Shown here: one piece after another, positions 11,911 through 23,272 of the stretch
Position numbering within the stretch: position 1 is the first letter of the stretch
Layout of the letters: each line of letters starts with the position of its first letter
From: Dichetophora obliterata
Taxonomy: Eukaryota; Arthropoda; Insecta; Diptera; Sciomyzidae
Length of the DNA: 64,000 bases
Reading direction: 5' to 3'
Assembly: GCA_963920525.1 (NCBI GenBank)
Contig: OY986435.1
Coordinates: 298,342,708 to 298,406,707, forward strand
Notes under the pieces: generated by a model
Database searches by the model: none
What the model was told of the DNA's origin: nothing
Seen by the model: only the letters and a program-made list of their open reading frames with translations
Made by a program: the position numbers and the translations under genes

Positions 11911-12702
11911 CTGACATGGAGAAAATTAATTTGCTTAAATCAAGCAAATATTTTGCTTAAAAGCAAGTCAGCAAAACTTTGCTCAATCACTGTGTGATTT
12001 TAAAAAAAGTTTGCTAAATTGATATCACTCCTCATGTATTTAGGAAAAAGCAAAATTTTAATTAAATTAAAGCAAAATTTTGCTAAGTTATTAAGAAACG
12101 TAAAAAATTTTTCCTTAATTCAAGCAAATATTTGCTTAGTTATTACAAATTTGAATAGCAAATTTCTACTTAATTCAAGCAAATATTTGCCAAGTTATTA
12201 TAAACTCATATATCAAATTTTTACTCAATTCAAGCAAATTTCTTCTAAACACATGGGCACACGTTTATTCTTAGTGAAGAAAATTATGATGCGATTGGTT
12301 AACAGCTGCGATGGTCGAATGGATAAGCCCATGCACTTACACTCACGCTGCCGAGGTTCAAATCTCCAGATGGTGGTAATTTTTCAATTTAATTTCGTGT
12401 TAATAATTATTTCACTTCAAAAATATGCTAGATTTCAGCAAAAACAAATCAAAATTTGCTCTTTCGATTTATAATAACTAAGCAAATATTTGCTTGAATT
12501 AAGTAAAAATTTGTTTTTTCAGTTTAAGTAAGCAAAATTTTGATTAAATTCAAGCAAATATTTGCTTAGTTGTTATTTATTGAAATAGCAAATTTTGATT
12601 AGTTTTTGCTGAAATTTTGCATAATTTTGAAGTGGCTGAAGAATCAAGCGCAAGTTTTGCTTAACTACAATACAAATTTGGCAAACAGTTTTCTCCGTGC
12701 AG
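11911..12702. mobile_element. AAGCAAAT-palindrome element with tRNA-like module, copy 1
   Basis: Termini CTGACATGGAGAAAA and, in reverse complement, CTGCACGGAGAAAAC. The interior is dominated by AAGCAAATATTTGCTT-like palindromes in both orientations. A tRNA-like segment sits at 12307-12370. The 151-codon frame at 12019-12474 is translated repeat and is not a gene. Related copies are at 19381-20104 and 44306-45350. Confidence 0.7.
12307..12370 (+). repeat. tRNA-like module (A- and B-box-like) inside the element
   Basis: GATGGTCGAATGGATAAG resembles a tRNA D-arm/A box, and GAGGTTCAAATCTC resembles the T-arm/B box, with about 30 bases between. An acceptor stem and anticodon arm are not convincing, so this is not a working tRNA. 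The same module occurs at the same place in the two other copies. Confidence 0.55.
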
Positions 12703-12719
12703 AAATGCTTGATGGACCT

Positions 12720-13021
12720 TTTCCATTTATAAAAAACATCGCCAGTACCAGCAGTACTGAGCTAACATTCTGATTTGGCTTTTCTCTTAAAAATGATTTT
12801 CAGGAGATAGCATCTCTCGATGAAATCATTCATCGCTCAAGTAACCAAGACTCTCTGGGAAATTTCAAATAAGTATGCAGAAAATTAATTTTGATGGATA
12901 CTCTGCATCCCATTTTTCCATAGGCATTCAAGAATTCACTTACAAAGTCAACGTAGTCGGTCGGCACTTCTTTTGTTTTCCAAAAAATGTTCACAAAAAA
13001 CTTCTTCATGGTCTTCTTCAC
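12720..13021 (-). pseudogene. Remnant of the same ORF family as at 50305-51005
   Basis: Minus-strand pieces MGCRVSIKINFLHTYLKF (about 12850-12905), then, after a frameshift, LGYLSDE, FHREM and QIRMLAQYCWYW (about 12730-12845). They match in order the C-terminal half of the ORF in the long-TIR element at 49596-51223 (MSLKIHFLHNHLDFFP, SDEHGERFHQDI, HMLGEYC). The family recurs in insect genomes as a repeated ORF of unknown function. No flanking terminal repeats were found here. Confidence 0.6.
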
Positions 13022-14865
13022 TCAATTTTTCTGAGAAATTTTCATTGTGAATAATTATTCGAATTAGAAAAGGTCAAACGATAATATACCTGTAAATTAA
13101 AAAAATATATATACATATTTGTCTGTATATATTCTTTTCAGAGAAGAAAAGAATATATATATCGTATCCAATCATAATCGATTTTCGTGGTGGCCACTCA
13201 CTGCACTTCTAGTGATTCTTCACATGACTGTCATACTCACAAAGTTAGCAGAGACACTTAGATAATCCTCCTTGCATTTCATATAGTATAGTGAGGACTT
13301 TCACATCCGAGACGATATGCCATTGATGTTTTGTGTATTCAATTACCCTCAGAATTTTTTACATGGCTATGTACGTTTAAAATGTTATTTCCATTCGCTT
13401 TCGAAAATACACTTATTTTAAAAGAATCCCTAAAAATATATTTAATAGAACCGTTAAAGTGATATATGAACGCTCATAAGACATATGGACCAATGAAGCC
13501 ATTATTTCTTGTTTATAAACAAATTTAAAAACTTGGTCAATTTTCTTGATATAGTAGTTTATTGTAGTTATTAAAAAAAACTTTGGCAGTAGCTTATCCT
13601 CAAAGTTTAACAAATAGAAAAAAAGGTAAAATTGTTAGGTTTGGGTGATTATAACTCAAAAAGTTCTTTATATAGTAATTAAGATATGTCGGAGAGGATG
13701 CCCACCTGCTGAACACTGTAAGTTCTGTAGTCTGTAAAGATAACAGCGCCAACGTATATAGCGTCAAAGTAACATCTCATAAGTTCTAACTTCACAAAAA
13801 AGTGAAAGGTGGAAAAAATATAGATCTTGATGCGAAATAGTCGCCAGATTCGTCAAGTGACGATGTTGATTTTTGCATAATTTGCTTGGAAAAAATGCCT
13901 CGAAAATTGACCAGCAAAAATTTCATCAATGGAAATTCATGCCAAAGTGCAAAAATTGCGATTCGGATTATGAAGAGGATGCTGAAGAAATCGAAGACTT
14001 CTTCTTTAAATTTTAACTTTAATTTAACTTTTTTTAACTTTTTGAAAAAAAAAGAAAAGTAATTTTTTTCGAATTCAAATTAATTTTTTTAAGTCTCTGC
14101 AAACCATTAAAAGAATACACATTTCATAAACGCTGAAAACAAATAGTTAATCTTAATCTTCTAAGTTTTACAGCAATGTGTTTTAGGTGTTCAGTATCTG
14201 GACCGTTTTTCGGGGGTAGATTTTTATTTTTTTGAAATGTAAAATTCCATTTGAGTTTCTTGTTAGCTATTGAATTTAGCTTGCAAACGTAACTGAAAGC
14301 TCCGAAGTTATGGCCTCTAAGCGAAAAGTTTTCAGCATCCTCCCCTACATATTTTGAAAGCTTAATTTTTTTTTCTCTAGAAAACCCTTTTAAAATCGAA
14401 AATCAGTTAAAAACTTGCTGAATTAATGATTGTTTAATGCATTAAGTACCTCAAAATCGATTTTTTACAGTTAAAATTAAATTTTGTGGGTGTATTAACA
14501 ATTTCAAGTATGGTGTCAGCACCATGTAATTAAAAATAAAATATTCAAATCGGTCGATTCCCTTGTTTGCAGGTGTGTGGCCCGTTTTGAAAAATTATGT
14601 TTCGAGGAAAACGCGTTTAATGTTACTCTGGTTAGTTAAAGTTACTGGCACACCGGGTTTGAAGCCCTGTAGAATCTGTTTTATAAATGGGATTGATTTG
14701 AAATTTTTTTAAATATTCTTGAATAGTTTTTCAATAATCAATTCAATATTAACTTTCAAAAAACTTTTTGCTTAAAACCTCTTTTAATACTAATGAGACA
14801 TATACATAAAAAAAAAATAAACACTTTTTCAAAAACAATTAAAAAATTTTAAAAAATATTTGAGA
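13022..14865. other. Non-coding sequence
   Basis: No supported gene. At about 13860-14010 a broken plus-strand frame gives FCIICLEKMP and then MPKCKNCDSDYEED. It vaguely resembles the Cys-rich tail of some transposases but is too short and broken to call. Confidence 0.4.
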
Positions 14866-14868
14866 AAT

Positions 14869-16092
14869 AAAGGGTTTTTTTTTTCAACTAGTGCTTATTT
14901 TGTGAATGGTAACATTTAGCTCATGTCTGATTTGACAGATAATTAGTTTTATCTTTCCGCTGAACGAATATGGTTGTTTATACGCTTGAGCAATGATGGG
15001 AAATATTGCGACATTACTTTGAAAATCATGGTAATGTTGCAGAATGTGTGCGAAAATTGCGTACGGATTTTGGAAGAAGAGAAGCACCGTCAGCTCCGTA
15101 TGTGTCTTGTGAAAAAAGTAAAAAGTAAAAGAAACTGGCATCTTTATCGATAAACCAAAGCGTGAAAAGCCAAAAACAGTGCGTACAGCCGAGAATATTG
15201 TTGCTGTAGCAGAAAGTGTGCGTGAAGCGCCATCAACATCAATTCACCGTCGTTCTCAACAATTGAACATTTCGGAGACATCATTGAGACGAATTTTGCA
15301 TAAAGACCTTGGTATGACGCCATACAAAGTCCAATTGGTTCAGGAGTTGAAGCCAACTGACCATCCAATGCGTTTTCGCTTCGCTAAGTGGGCCTGCGAT
15401 CGACTTACAGAAGATGCCGATTTTGCCAAAAAAATCATTTTTTCAGATGAAGCTCATTTTGATCTTGCCTGGTATGTAAACAAGCAAAATTGTCGCATTT
15501 GGGGCAAAGAAAACCCGCACACATACATTGAAAAGCCGCTGCACCCAAAACGATTCACTGTTTGTACAGTCAATTTCGATCGTTATCGGGCTATGTTAAA
15601 CGAATTTTTGTTCACAAAAATTGAAGAGGAGGATATTGGCAACATTTGGTTTCAACAGGACGGCGCTACGTGCCACACAGCCGAAGATACACTCGATGTT
15701 TTGCGCCCTGTTTTTGAAGATCGCATTATCAGCCGCAGAGCTGATGTCGTTTGGCCACCTCGGAGCTGCGATTTGACACTGTTGGACTATTATTTGTGGG
15801 TTGCCCTCAAAGATAAGTGTTACGCCGACAAGCCAGAGACAATTGACGCTTTAAAGGACAATATTCGTGAAGCCATTGGTGAAATACAGCTGCACACAAT
15901 CGATAATGTGCATAAAAATTGGACCGATCGTGTAGACTACTGCATGGCCAGCCGAGGCAGCCATTTGAATGAAATTATTTTTCATTATTAACCGGAAGGA
16001 TTGTTCTTTCAAATAAAAAAAGAAATTTGAGAAAATATCTAGTAATTTTTTTTATAGAATTTTCAAACATAAAAGTTATTTGGCAGACCCTT
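14869..16092 (+). mobile_element. Decayed Tc1/mariner DD41D (rosa-like) element
   Basis: Surrounds the broken transposase at 14970-15991. The left end reads TA then AAGGGTTTTTTTTTT. The right end in reverse complement reads TA then AGGGTCTGCCAAATAAC. The termini share only AAGGGT beyond the TA, so the boundaries are tentative. Confidence 0.55.
14970..15991 (+). pseudogene. Tc1/mariner DD41D transposase, broken
   Basis: The frame opens at ATG 14970 with MVVYTLEQ, hits a TGA at codon 9, and continues as an HTH-like segment (EILRHYFENHGNVAECVRKL). It shifts frame at about 15100-15125, then runs open to the stop at 15991. The catalytic blocks IIFSDEAHF, WFQQDGATCHT and WPPRSCDLTLLDYYLW are present. 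There are 41 residues between the Asp of QQDG and the Asp of LLDYY, the spacing of the DD41D group (rosa of Ceratitis and relatives). Only about 70 residues separate the first two Asp, and the usual WCALW-like block after the PLHPKRFTV segment is missing, so there is also an internal deletion of roughly 25-30 codons. The element would cut and paste at TA sites; this copy is dead. Confidence 0.88.
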
Positions 16093-16568
16093 ATAACTAC
16101 ATAAATTTTTTTAAATTTATTTTTGAGCCAAAATTCTTTTACAAGACTTCGAAACAATCGGTTGAGCATATAAAAGTATCGCGATTATGTTGAATCTAAT
16201 TTAAGCAATGATCGGAAAGCTTATTTTATTAATTGTGAAAAGCTTTGTTTGCAATTTTAAAACAAGTTTTGAATAAAGAAGAGCTTTAAGCGATCTTACG
16301 CCCTTTCCGCATAAATATCAATTGATTTTTTTTTACTTTTAAACGATAGAAGGCTTAAATTTTTAGGCTGCATTGTTGTAAGAATATCATTTTCATGAGA
16401 TATATTTGTTTCAAACATAAATTTCTTTATCTCTTTCTTAATTGCGCAAAATGGCTAAAATTTTTATCTATTTCATAAATTATTTTGAAAATCGTATTCA
16501 CCCTTTTCTATGTTTTTGAGTTGGATGAACATCTTTAACTATAAAAATATATGATAAGGCCCAAACCC
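16093..16568. other. AT-rich non-coding sequence
   Basis: Nothing recognisable lies between the mariner remnant and the TTAA-flanked MITE. Confidence 0.4.
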
Positions 16569-16572
16569 TTAA

Positions 16573-17306
16573 GGGAAGGTTCTCCTGGATTTTTTTGAAA
16601 AAATCCATTTTTTTTACATAAAATGAAAGTTTCATATATGTAGAATGTTTGTGCCAAGGGATATTTCAATACGACGCGTATTTCTCGAGCTAGAGCGTGT
16701 CAAACGTACCCATGTCACGCGCGAGTACCAACTTTCTAAAAACTTTAAACGCGTTTTTCTCGGAACCATGTTTTCTAATCTAACGGACAGCACAGGGCTT
16801 GTTCTATTGATCCGATTTCCTTCATTCAAAGAATGTTTGAAAGTATATACTTTTTTGTACGCCTGGAACCTAACATTGGCATAAAAAATTGTTTATTTAT
16901 AATTTTTAAACGAGATCTAAGTAAAAAAAAAAGCAAAAAATTTCAATTTTTTTTTTAAAAGTCCATAAAATTGGTTTTTTTTACCAAACTTAATTGAAGT
17001 TAGGTTCCAGGCATATGAAATGTTATCAATTTTAATAAATTTTATACATTTCTCATTTCAGTTCACTACCTGAGGCCCCACACTGTCCGCGGGAGGTCGA
17101 TGTTTTGCGCGCAGAGGTCGACGAGATCCGCCATTTTCAAGCCGCCATTTTGAATTTTTCAAATATCTTTTTTTTTTTACTCGTCAATAAACCACGAATC
17201 AAAGTTCAAAAGCATAAGTTCGTATGTCTTTTCATTTTCCCACAAACCATTCTCAAATTTTGCTTGTTTTTCGGCCAAATCCAAAAAAATCCAGGAGAAC
17301 CCTCCC
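16573..17306. mobile_element. 734-bp MITE flanked by TTAA (piggyBac-type)
   Basis: Terminal inverted repeats of about 24 bp with one mismatch: GGGAAGGTTCTCCTGGATTT on the left and GGGAGGGTTCTCCTGGATTT on the right in reverse complement. TTAA lies immediately outside both ends (16569-16572 and 17307-17310), the target duplication used by piggyBac transposases. An inner inverted pair, GCCTGGAACCTAAC at about 16861 and GTTAGGTTCCAGGC at about 17000, adds a second hairpin. Short frames on both strands around 16632-16884 are not supported as genes. Confidence 0.85.
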
Positions 17307-17310
17307 TTAA

Positions 17311-18675
17311 GATGAATATCCTTTAAGATAAATCCTTTACATCCGAAAATAGTAAACTACAAGTGATGAAAAGGAAATATAAGAAAAAAAGTTAAACTAA
17401 AAGATTTTCTAACAGCGTTTGTTAAAAAAACGGAAAGATTACAGTTTCCGAGGTTCCAAGATCGGAAAATGCCGTTTTTTAGAACTCACTGAGAAAATAA
17501 GATTTAATTAAAGAATTATCGGTTTGTTGTTTGGTAAATAAAATTTCCACTTTACGAAGCTTATATGAAAATTGGGCTATATATTTTCCAACATATAACC
17601 GATCTGAAATATTTGGATACCATTCGAAAGAAAATTTTACTGTCTTCTTGATACACGATAAAACAAATAATTTTTTTCTAACCCGGTCACACTATGGACG
17701 GTCTTATATTATTTTATATAAATTTTAACATTATTTTTGGTTTTTTAAAAAATGTTCAATCTGATGTCTAAGAATGTATTTGTCTTTTCTAAAAAAAAAA
17801 AAATTTAACCCGAAACATTTGCAAATTTCTCAGCTTGCGCCAAATTTTGCTCTTGCTTCCATGGATTGTATTTAAGAAAAGATAAGTTTCAAGTCAATAA
17901 TTTTTGTTTGGCGTATTTTAAGCTTCAGTTAATCTCGCTCAGCTTGTTTTAACTGTCACATAAACAGTTTTCAACTCGATTTCTCCTTTATAAAATTTCT
18001 TCCAAGCATTGCAGGAGTTAATAAACAAGAAATTCTATACATATAAGAACTTCTATATCATCCAACTTGTGTGCAATACACACAGAAAGCAAAACCACTC
18101 CAAAGTTTACGTCAACACTCGCATGAACTCCCTTTAATTCTGAAGGAGTTGTGTAACAGCAGTTCAACTACTGTCACATTCATTTGTGGCAACAGCACTC
18201 GATAAAAAATTATTAAAATTTTCCAACGCAACAACAAAATCAAAACACACATGAACACAAACAGACCCATGCATGCATGCCCTCACTGATGAGTACAAAC
18301 AAAGCGTTGAACACGTCACTCCATTCAAGTCTGTTTTGAAACGGCTTAAAACTTAAGCATTTTTTTACTTTTCCTTTACTTATTTCTTATATTGCTCTTA
18401 ACTTGTTTTTAATGTAGATGTATCAACTGTTGAGTGCTTTGGAAATTTGTATTATTATTCTTTTTGGTTTTTTCCAAGTGAGCTAGCTATACACAAATGA
18501 ATGAGAAGTGATGTGTGAGTCTTATCTTTCTTTGTGTATGTTTTTTGTGTGCGTGTGTCTCAATTTCTGTATGCAGCCTGGTTGATTATATATGATTGTC
18601 CATGCATGCTTGTATACTAATAGATCCTTTGAGCTTAGACGATGAGGAATTATATTTAGAATGTGATTTGGCTTA
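17311..18675. other. Non-coding sequence
   Basis: No gene seen. Around 18090-18620 the sequence is less AT-rich, with CA/TG-rich and CATGCATGC motifs, and resembles conserved fly intronic or regulatory DNA. No specific site can be assigned. Confidence 0.4.
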
Positions 18676-19110
18676 TGGTCAATAATTTTTTTTGTTGTTG
18701 TTTATCTTTGCAGTGTTAAAACTTTTTGTCGCGGCAAGATTTTATGAGGTCTAACATTTTTTTACAACTTCTTATTTTGTGATTAAAAGTTTAAAGGGTT
18801 TAATAAAAAAACATTTAATATTTTTAACAACTTCACATATGTTTATAATATGATATTCAGACTTGAAGAACATTTTGGTTTCTGGTCAACTATTTATTTT
18901 ATTGTTTTTTTTTTTATATTTATTTTTGCAGTGTAAAAACTTTGTAAAGCTTCACAAATGGCAGGAATTAGTGTAATATTTTTATGAAGTCAAATTAATT
19001 TTTTACAACTTTTAATTTTGCAATTAAAAGTTTGAAGGGCGGGTAAAGTAAACATTTTATATATTTGGCAACTTCAAACATGTTTGAAATATTCAGACTT
19101 TAAGGAATTG
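18676..19110. repeat. Diverged tandem duplication of about 206 bp
   Basis: Unit 1 at 18676-18881 and unit 2 at 18882-about 19110 share in order GGTCAA, TTTTTGCAGTGT, AAAACTTT, ATTTTATGA, TTTTTTACAACTT, ATTAAAAGTTT, CAACTTCA, CATATGTTT or CATGTTT, and ATTCAGACTT. This is an old direct duplication without coding capacity. Confidence 0.7.
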
Positions 19111-19111
19111 T

Positions 19112-19165
19112 TTCCACGTAGAAATACGTCTTACAGCGCGGTTTGTATGGGGGTCATTTTTACAA
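19112..19165. repeat. 50-bp block shared with 1050-1102
   Basis: The stretch from ACGTAGAA through CTTACAGCGCGGTTTG to GGGGGTCATTTT is almost identical to the reverse complement of about 1050-1102. It probably marks the end of a second copy of the inverted-repeat element at 495-1105. Confidence 0.6.
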
Positions 19166-19380
19166 ATTTTTTTAAGCATATCATAGGATTGTAGTTGGTC
19201 ATTTTTGGTATACACACTATTTACAATTTTGGGTATATAATATTCATCGTAAAAAGAAAAAATATATGCCAAAATATCAGTTAGAGTACGAATAAAACAA
19301 ACATCTAACTTTAGCTTTTGTCTTTTCTTTAATTAAGTCACAAAATGGCAAAATCTAAGAAGAAAACATTTATATATTCG

Positions 19381-20104
19381 TACACGGAGATAATTATTTT
19401 GCTTGAATCAAGCAAATAATTTGCTTAAAAGCAAATCAGCAAAACTGTGCTAAGTCAAGGTGTGATTTTTGAAAAAAATTGCTAAATTGAAATCACTCCT
19501 CATGTATTTAGGAAAAATCAAAATTTTGAATTAATTCAAACAGAATTTTGCTAAGTTGTGAATTTCTACTTAATTCAAGCAAATATTTGCTTAGTTATTA
19601 TAAGCTCAAAGAGCAAATTTTTACTAAACTCATGCAAATATTTGCTAAGTTATAAATAACTCAAATAGCAAATTTTTACTTAATTCAAGCAAATTTCTTC
19701 TAAGCGCACGAGCACACGTTTATTCTTTATAAAAGCAATTAGAGCATGATTGGTTTACAACTGCGATGGCGGAATGGATAAGCACTTACACTAAAGCGGC
19801 CAAGGTTCAAGTTTTCTGATAATGGTAATTTTTAAATTTTTTTTAATGTTAATAACTATTTCACTTTAAAAATATGATAGATGTCAGCAAAAACTAATCA
19901 AAATTTGCTATTCCAATTGCAGTTTATAATAACTTAGCAAAGTTTTGCTTGAATTTAATCAAAATATTTATTTCTATTATAAAGTGGAATAGAAAATTTT
20001 GACTAGTTTTTGCTGAAATCTAGCATAATTTTGAAGTGCCTGAGTTTCAAGCGCTAGTTTTGCATAACCACAATACAAATTTAGCAAACAGTTTTCTCCG
20101 TGTA
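19381..20104. mobile_element. AAGCAAAT-palindrome element with tRNA-like module, copy 2
   Basis: Termini TACACGGAGATAA and, in reverse complement, TACACGGAGAAAAC. The organisation is the same as the copy at 11911-12702: dispersed AAGCAAATATTTGC palindromes on both sides of a tRNA-like core at 19763-19818 (GATGGCGGAATGGATAAG, CAAGGTTCAAG). No protein-coding capacity. Confidence 0.75.
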
Positions 20105-21645
20105 TGAGAAAAGTTACACACAAGCTGCTTCAATAGCTGCTTATGCTGTTGTTATGGTTGTTGGTTTGGTTTGAAATCGTATCGTTTTTTATTGTGCTGC
20201 TTTTGTTGTTGTTGGTGTTATGTATGTAAAATCAACAGATATATAAACACACATCAGTTCCTTTTGTTTTTGTCGTTTGTTATTGCGCAGTAGTTTGCGG
20301 CATCATTGACGAACTTTTCGTAATGATTTCTTGAAGTAAGTTTCTGCATCAGCTGCTGGACTTAAAAAAATTCATACAAAATATAATGCAAAGCAGCGGT
20401 TGTCAGCGCCTAACTTTTTCCACTCTATTACAACAACTTGAAGATATTCATGATTGTTGTAATTCGCCGAATCATTCAGAGGCTAAACTGCAACAATACA
20501 GCGTTTTCACTTTTTCAACGTTTCGGTATAACATTCCTTCACGAGTTTTAATACATGTTTCGATTTTAATTCCTTGAAGAATATTCTTTATATTACTGTC
20601 TACTTTTCGTTAACGAAACTTTCTCAATATTTCGATATTGGGTTCGTGCATGATAAATTCCATCGTTTCTGCATTGCGTCTTGCACGAATTTGGAACATT
20701 TATATAAAATTTTCGTCAATGACATGTATGGCCAAATCAGCATGTTTCATCAAGGATCAAGAAAAATCGTAACTGATTCATTTGAGATTTCTTTAGGATT
20801 GAAACTACTGGGTTTTTTTGTTTATTTTTAGCAAGACAAATACAATAGAGAATACAGATGCATGTAGGTGCAGAGCCAGTTATAACAACAGGTTTTGCGC
20901 ATGCGTCACTAAGCATGCGTTTTGCTTTGAAAACTCTATTTTTTTAAATACTATCATAAATTCGAATTATTTATACATGAATTATACATTTCCCATATTA
21001 GAATTACCAATATATTTTGTTAAATAAAATTTTAATTTTAAACTACTTTTAAAATAAACATATATGGAAAAATAAATAATTAATATTTTTCTGAAATATT
21101 TATTTCCGTTTAATAAACCTAACTTTGAATTACATTTAAGTTTAACCAACATAACAAAGAAAAAGAACAACAGTTTTATCAGCAAAATTATTAATCGAAA
21201 AACTATTATACAAAGCAAATTTGTTTTAAATAAGTTTAATAAGGAATACGAAATGCTTTAAAATAGTTTTGAAAAAAATATAATATAAAAAAAAAAGAAT
21301 TTTTCTCTATACTGTATAAGAAGGCATTCAACGTCTATACTTACGATGCTATCGAAACTGTGCCTATTTTTTTTTTGCGAATTTAATGCTCAGTACAGAT
21401 AAAATATTTTAAGTTGAAACCTAGCTGCTCAGAAAACCGCAGAATCTCACTGCAAAAAATCTCATCATATGACTAAAAAAAAAAATCAACTATAGTAGCT
21501 GTAGTAATATCAGAAAGTAAAAAGTATTGCATTATTTTTGCATGGAATCGAAGGCTTTATTTAGCATAGCTACATATAATGATGTGATTTAGTTCAAACT
21601 CGCATCGTTTTTTTCGAATAATTTTTAAGGTAATTTCTTTATTCT
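20105..21645. other. Non-coding sequence
   Basis: Several 60-85 codon frames (20386-21218) have no recognisable motifs and overlap one another. Nothing else could be identified. Confidence 0.4.
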
Positions 21646-21649
21646 TTTC

Positions 21650-22095
21650 TCACTGTCGCCCCTATTGGCAAAAAAACTAGGACAATAGATTTTCACAAGC
21701 TTCTCTTGAGGCAGTACCAGTTTGACCAGTAAAATTGATTGCCATACATAGTAACAGGTGGCAATTACTTGGTGCCAAATCCAGACTATAAGGTTGATGC
21801 ATAAAAACTTCCCAACTAAGCTTCCGGAGCTTCTGGCGAGTCACTATCACTATTGGCCAAAGCTCGTAGCTTCTGGGCGATTGCTTCCTTCAGCAATCTG
21901 CAATTTGACAACGACCGTTTTCGCTTGACGTTATCGCTTTAGCTATGGGTATATTTGTTTCGATTAAGCAGCAAGCAGTAGTTCGCAGATGGAATTCAAA
22001 ACAGAAGGTTTTTGCGGTAGCTTGTACTTGCCTTATTCAAGTGATTTCAAATGGTTTCTGTGCAATGCTTAGCTTCTAAGCAATCAAAACAGTGA
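21650..22095 (-). pseudogene. Decayed mariner transposase (DDD type) fragment
   Basis: Minus strand: CELLLAA (about 21985), LLKEAIAQKLRALANS (about 21855-21905), TRQKLRKLSWEV and then YSLDLAPSNCHLL (about 21745-21845), REACENLLS, and FFANRGDS (about 21650-21700). This follows the C-terminal half of mariner transposases, where the usual PYSPDLAPSDYHLF block carries the third catalytic Asp. The HQDNARPH block between is deleted and the frame shifts several times. It belongs to a different mariner group from the DD41D copy. Confidence 0.8.
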
Positions 22096-22327
22096 ATAAC
22101 TAACGGTCGGACCCAGCAATTTCCGTCATTTCATCGATCTTATTGACAATTGGCCTTCCAGAGCTGGATCATTCTTGACATCAAAATTACCGTAACGGAA
22201 TCGATGAAATTGTATGTTAAAATATCAGAACCAGAGTTTTACAGTCGCAATATCAGTTACTTTTTCTTAATAAATTCTTTATTAAAATATTTTTTTAACA
22301 AAAATAAAAATAAAAATAAACATACAA

Positions 22328-22402
22328 ATCGAATACCACAGGATTCAAACCCACGATATAAAGGTTATAAGGGTATGCCTCTAAACACTGGACTATGAAG
22401 CT
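22328..22402 (-). repeat. tRNA-like sequence (tRNA pseudogene or SINE head)
   Basis: On the minus strand, CATAGTCCAGTGTTTAGAGG resembles a D-arm, CCTTATAACC an anticodon arm and GGGTTTGAATCC a T-arm/B box, with spacing close to a tRNA. A paired acceptor stem is not evident, so a functional tRNA is not claimed. Confidence 0.45.
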
Positions 22403-22624
22403 ACATGAAATTAACCAAAAGAATAAAGGTTCTCTATAGAAAGAACCAAAACAAAACAAACGCTACATTCTTAGTGAGTTCCAAAATATATTTAATTATA
22501 ACAGGAGTCTTACTAAGAAAAATAAAAATATAAGTCTATATTCTTAAAAAAACTATGTGTGGTATGCCGGTATAAGTAAAAAACTATGCCGGTATAAGTA
22601 AAAGGTTCAGAGAACTGGACATTT

Positions 22625-22785
22625 TTATAAACCTAAGAATGAGAAAAAACTTCTTGAAAATCAACTTTATGACTTTCGATACAGATATCTCCGCTGTTTT
22701 TATATATATTTAATTAAATTTTTTTGTTTGTTCAGAAGTCCAATAAAGAGACTTACAAAAATTGTTTTAACCTTTGTCTATACAT
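22625..22785. repeat. Dispersed repeat related to 9770-9900
   Basis: Matches 9770-9900 in reverse complement, including CTAAGAATGAGAAAAAA, ATATCTCCGCTGT and AATTTTTTTGTTTGTTCA. Family unknown. Confidence 0.5.
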
Positions 22786-22813
22786 TTTTATCTGTTTTTC
22801 ACAAAAGTTACAG

Positions 22814-23271
22814 TGTTCGCGTCATTAACCTTTTTTCTAAAGTTATTGCAATTGTTTAAAGTTTCATTATTTCTCATTGTCATTGTCAAGACACACTGAA
22901 TTCCAAACCGTTTTACACCATTTTTATATTGTTAACTGAACACAGCCTTCCGCTGTTGCTTCCTCCGAGCTCCAACCGGATCTCTGGTTCCGGTCTTATC
23001 TTTTTAACCAGCAAACAAAAAGGTTAACTTCTTGGTCGAGTTAGAAAATATTCATTGTTTTTGAAATACTCTAAAATTACATTTTTTCTAAATTGAATTG
23101 TTAATATTAAATACTTTCATTTCTAATCTTAAACACAAAGTATTAATTATTCCTATTCAAATTAAAATCCCCAAACTTGGAATTTTCACCGAAATAAAGT
23201 ATCATTGAAGAAAAACCTAAAATCGTTGTCATCTTTATTGCATCTTCGTCACCGATAAGCAGTAATTTTCA
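22814..23271 (+). repeat. 5' LTR
   Basis: Begins TG (TGTTCGCGTC) and ends CA (TAATTTTCA). It contains AATAAA at 23193-23198. By eye it matches the 3' LTR at every base. Confidence 0.95.
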
Positions 23272-23272
23272 T

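Noticed and set aside
12019..12474. 151-codon open frame
   Set aside because: It lies wholly in the AAGCAAAT repeat element and translates the repeat (LLNSSKYLPSYY-like segments).
13860..14010. Cys-rich transposase tail (FCIICLEKMP, KCKNCDSDYEED)
   Set aside because: Too short, frameshifted and non-specific to assign a family.
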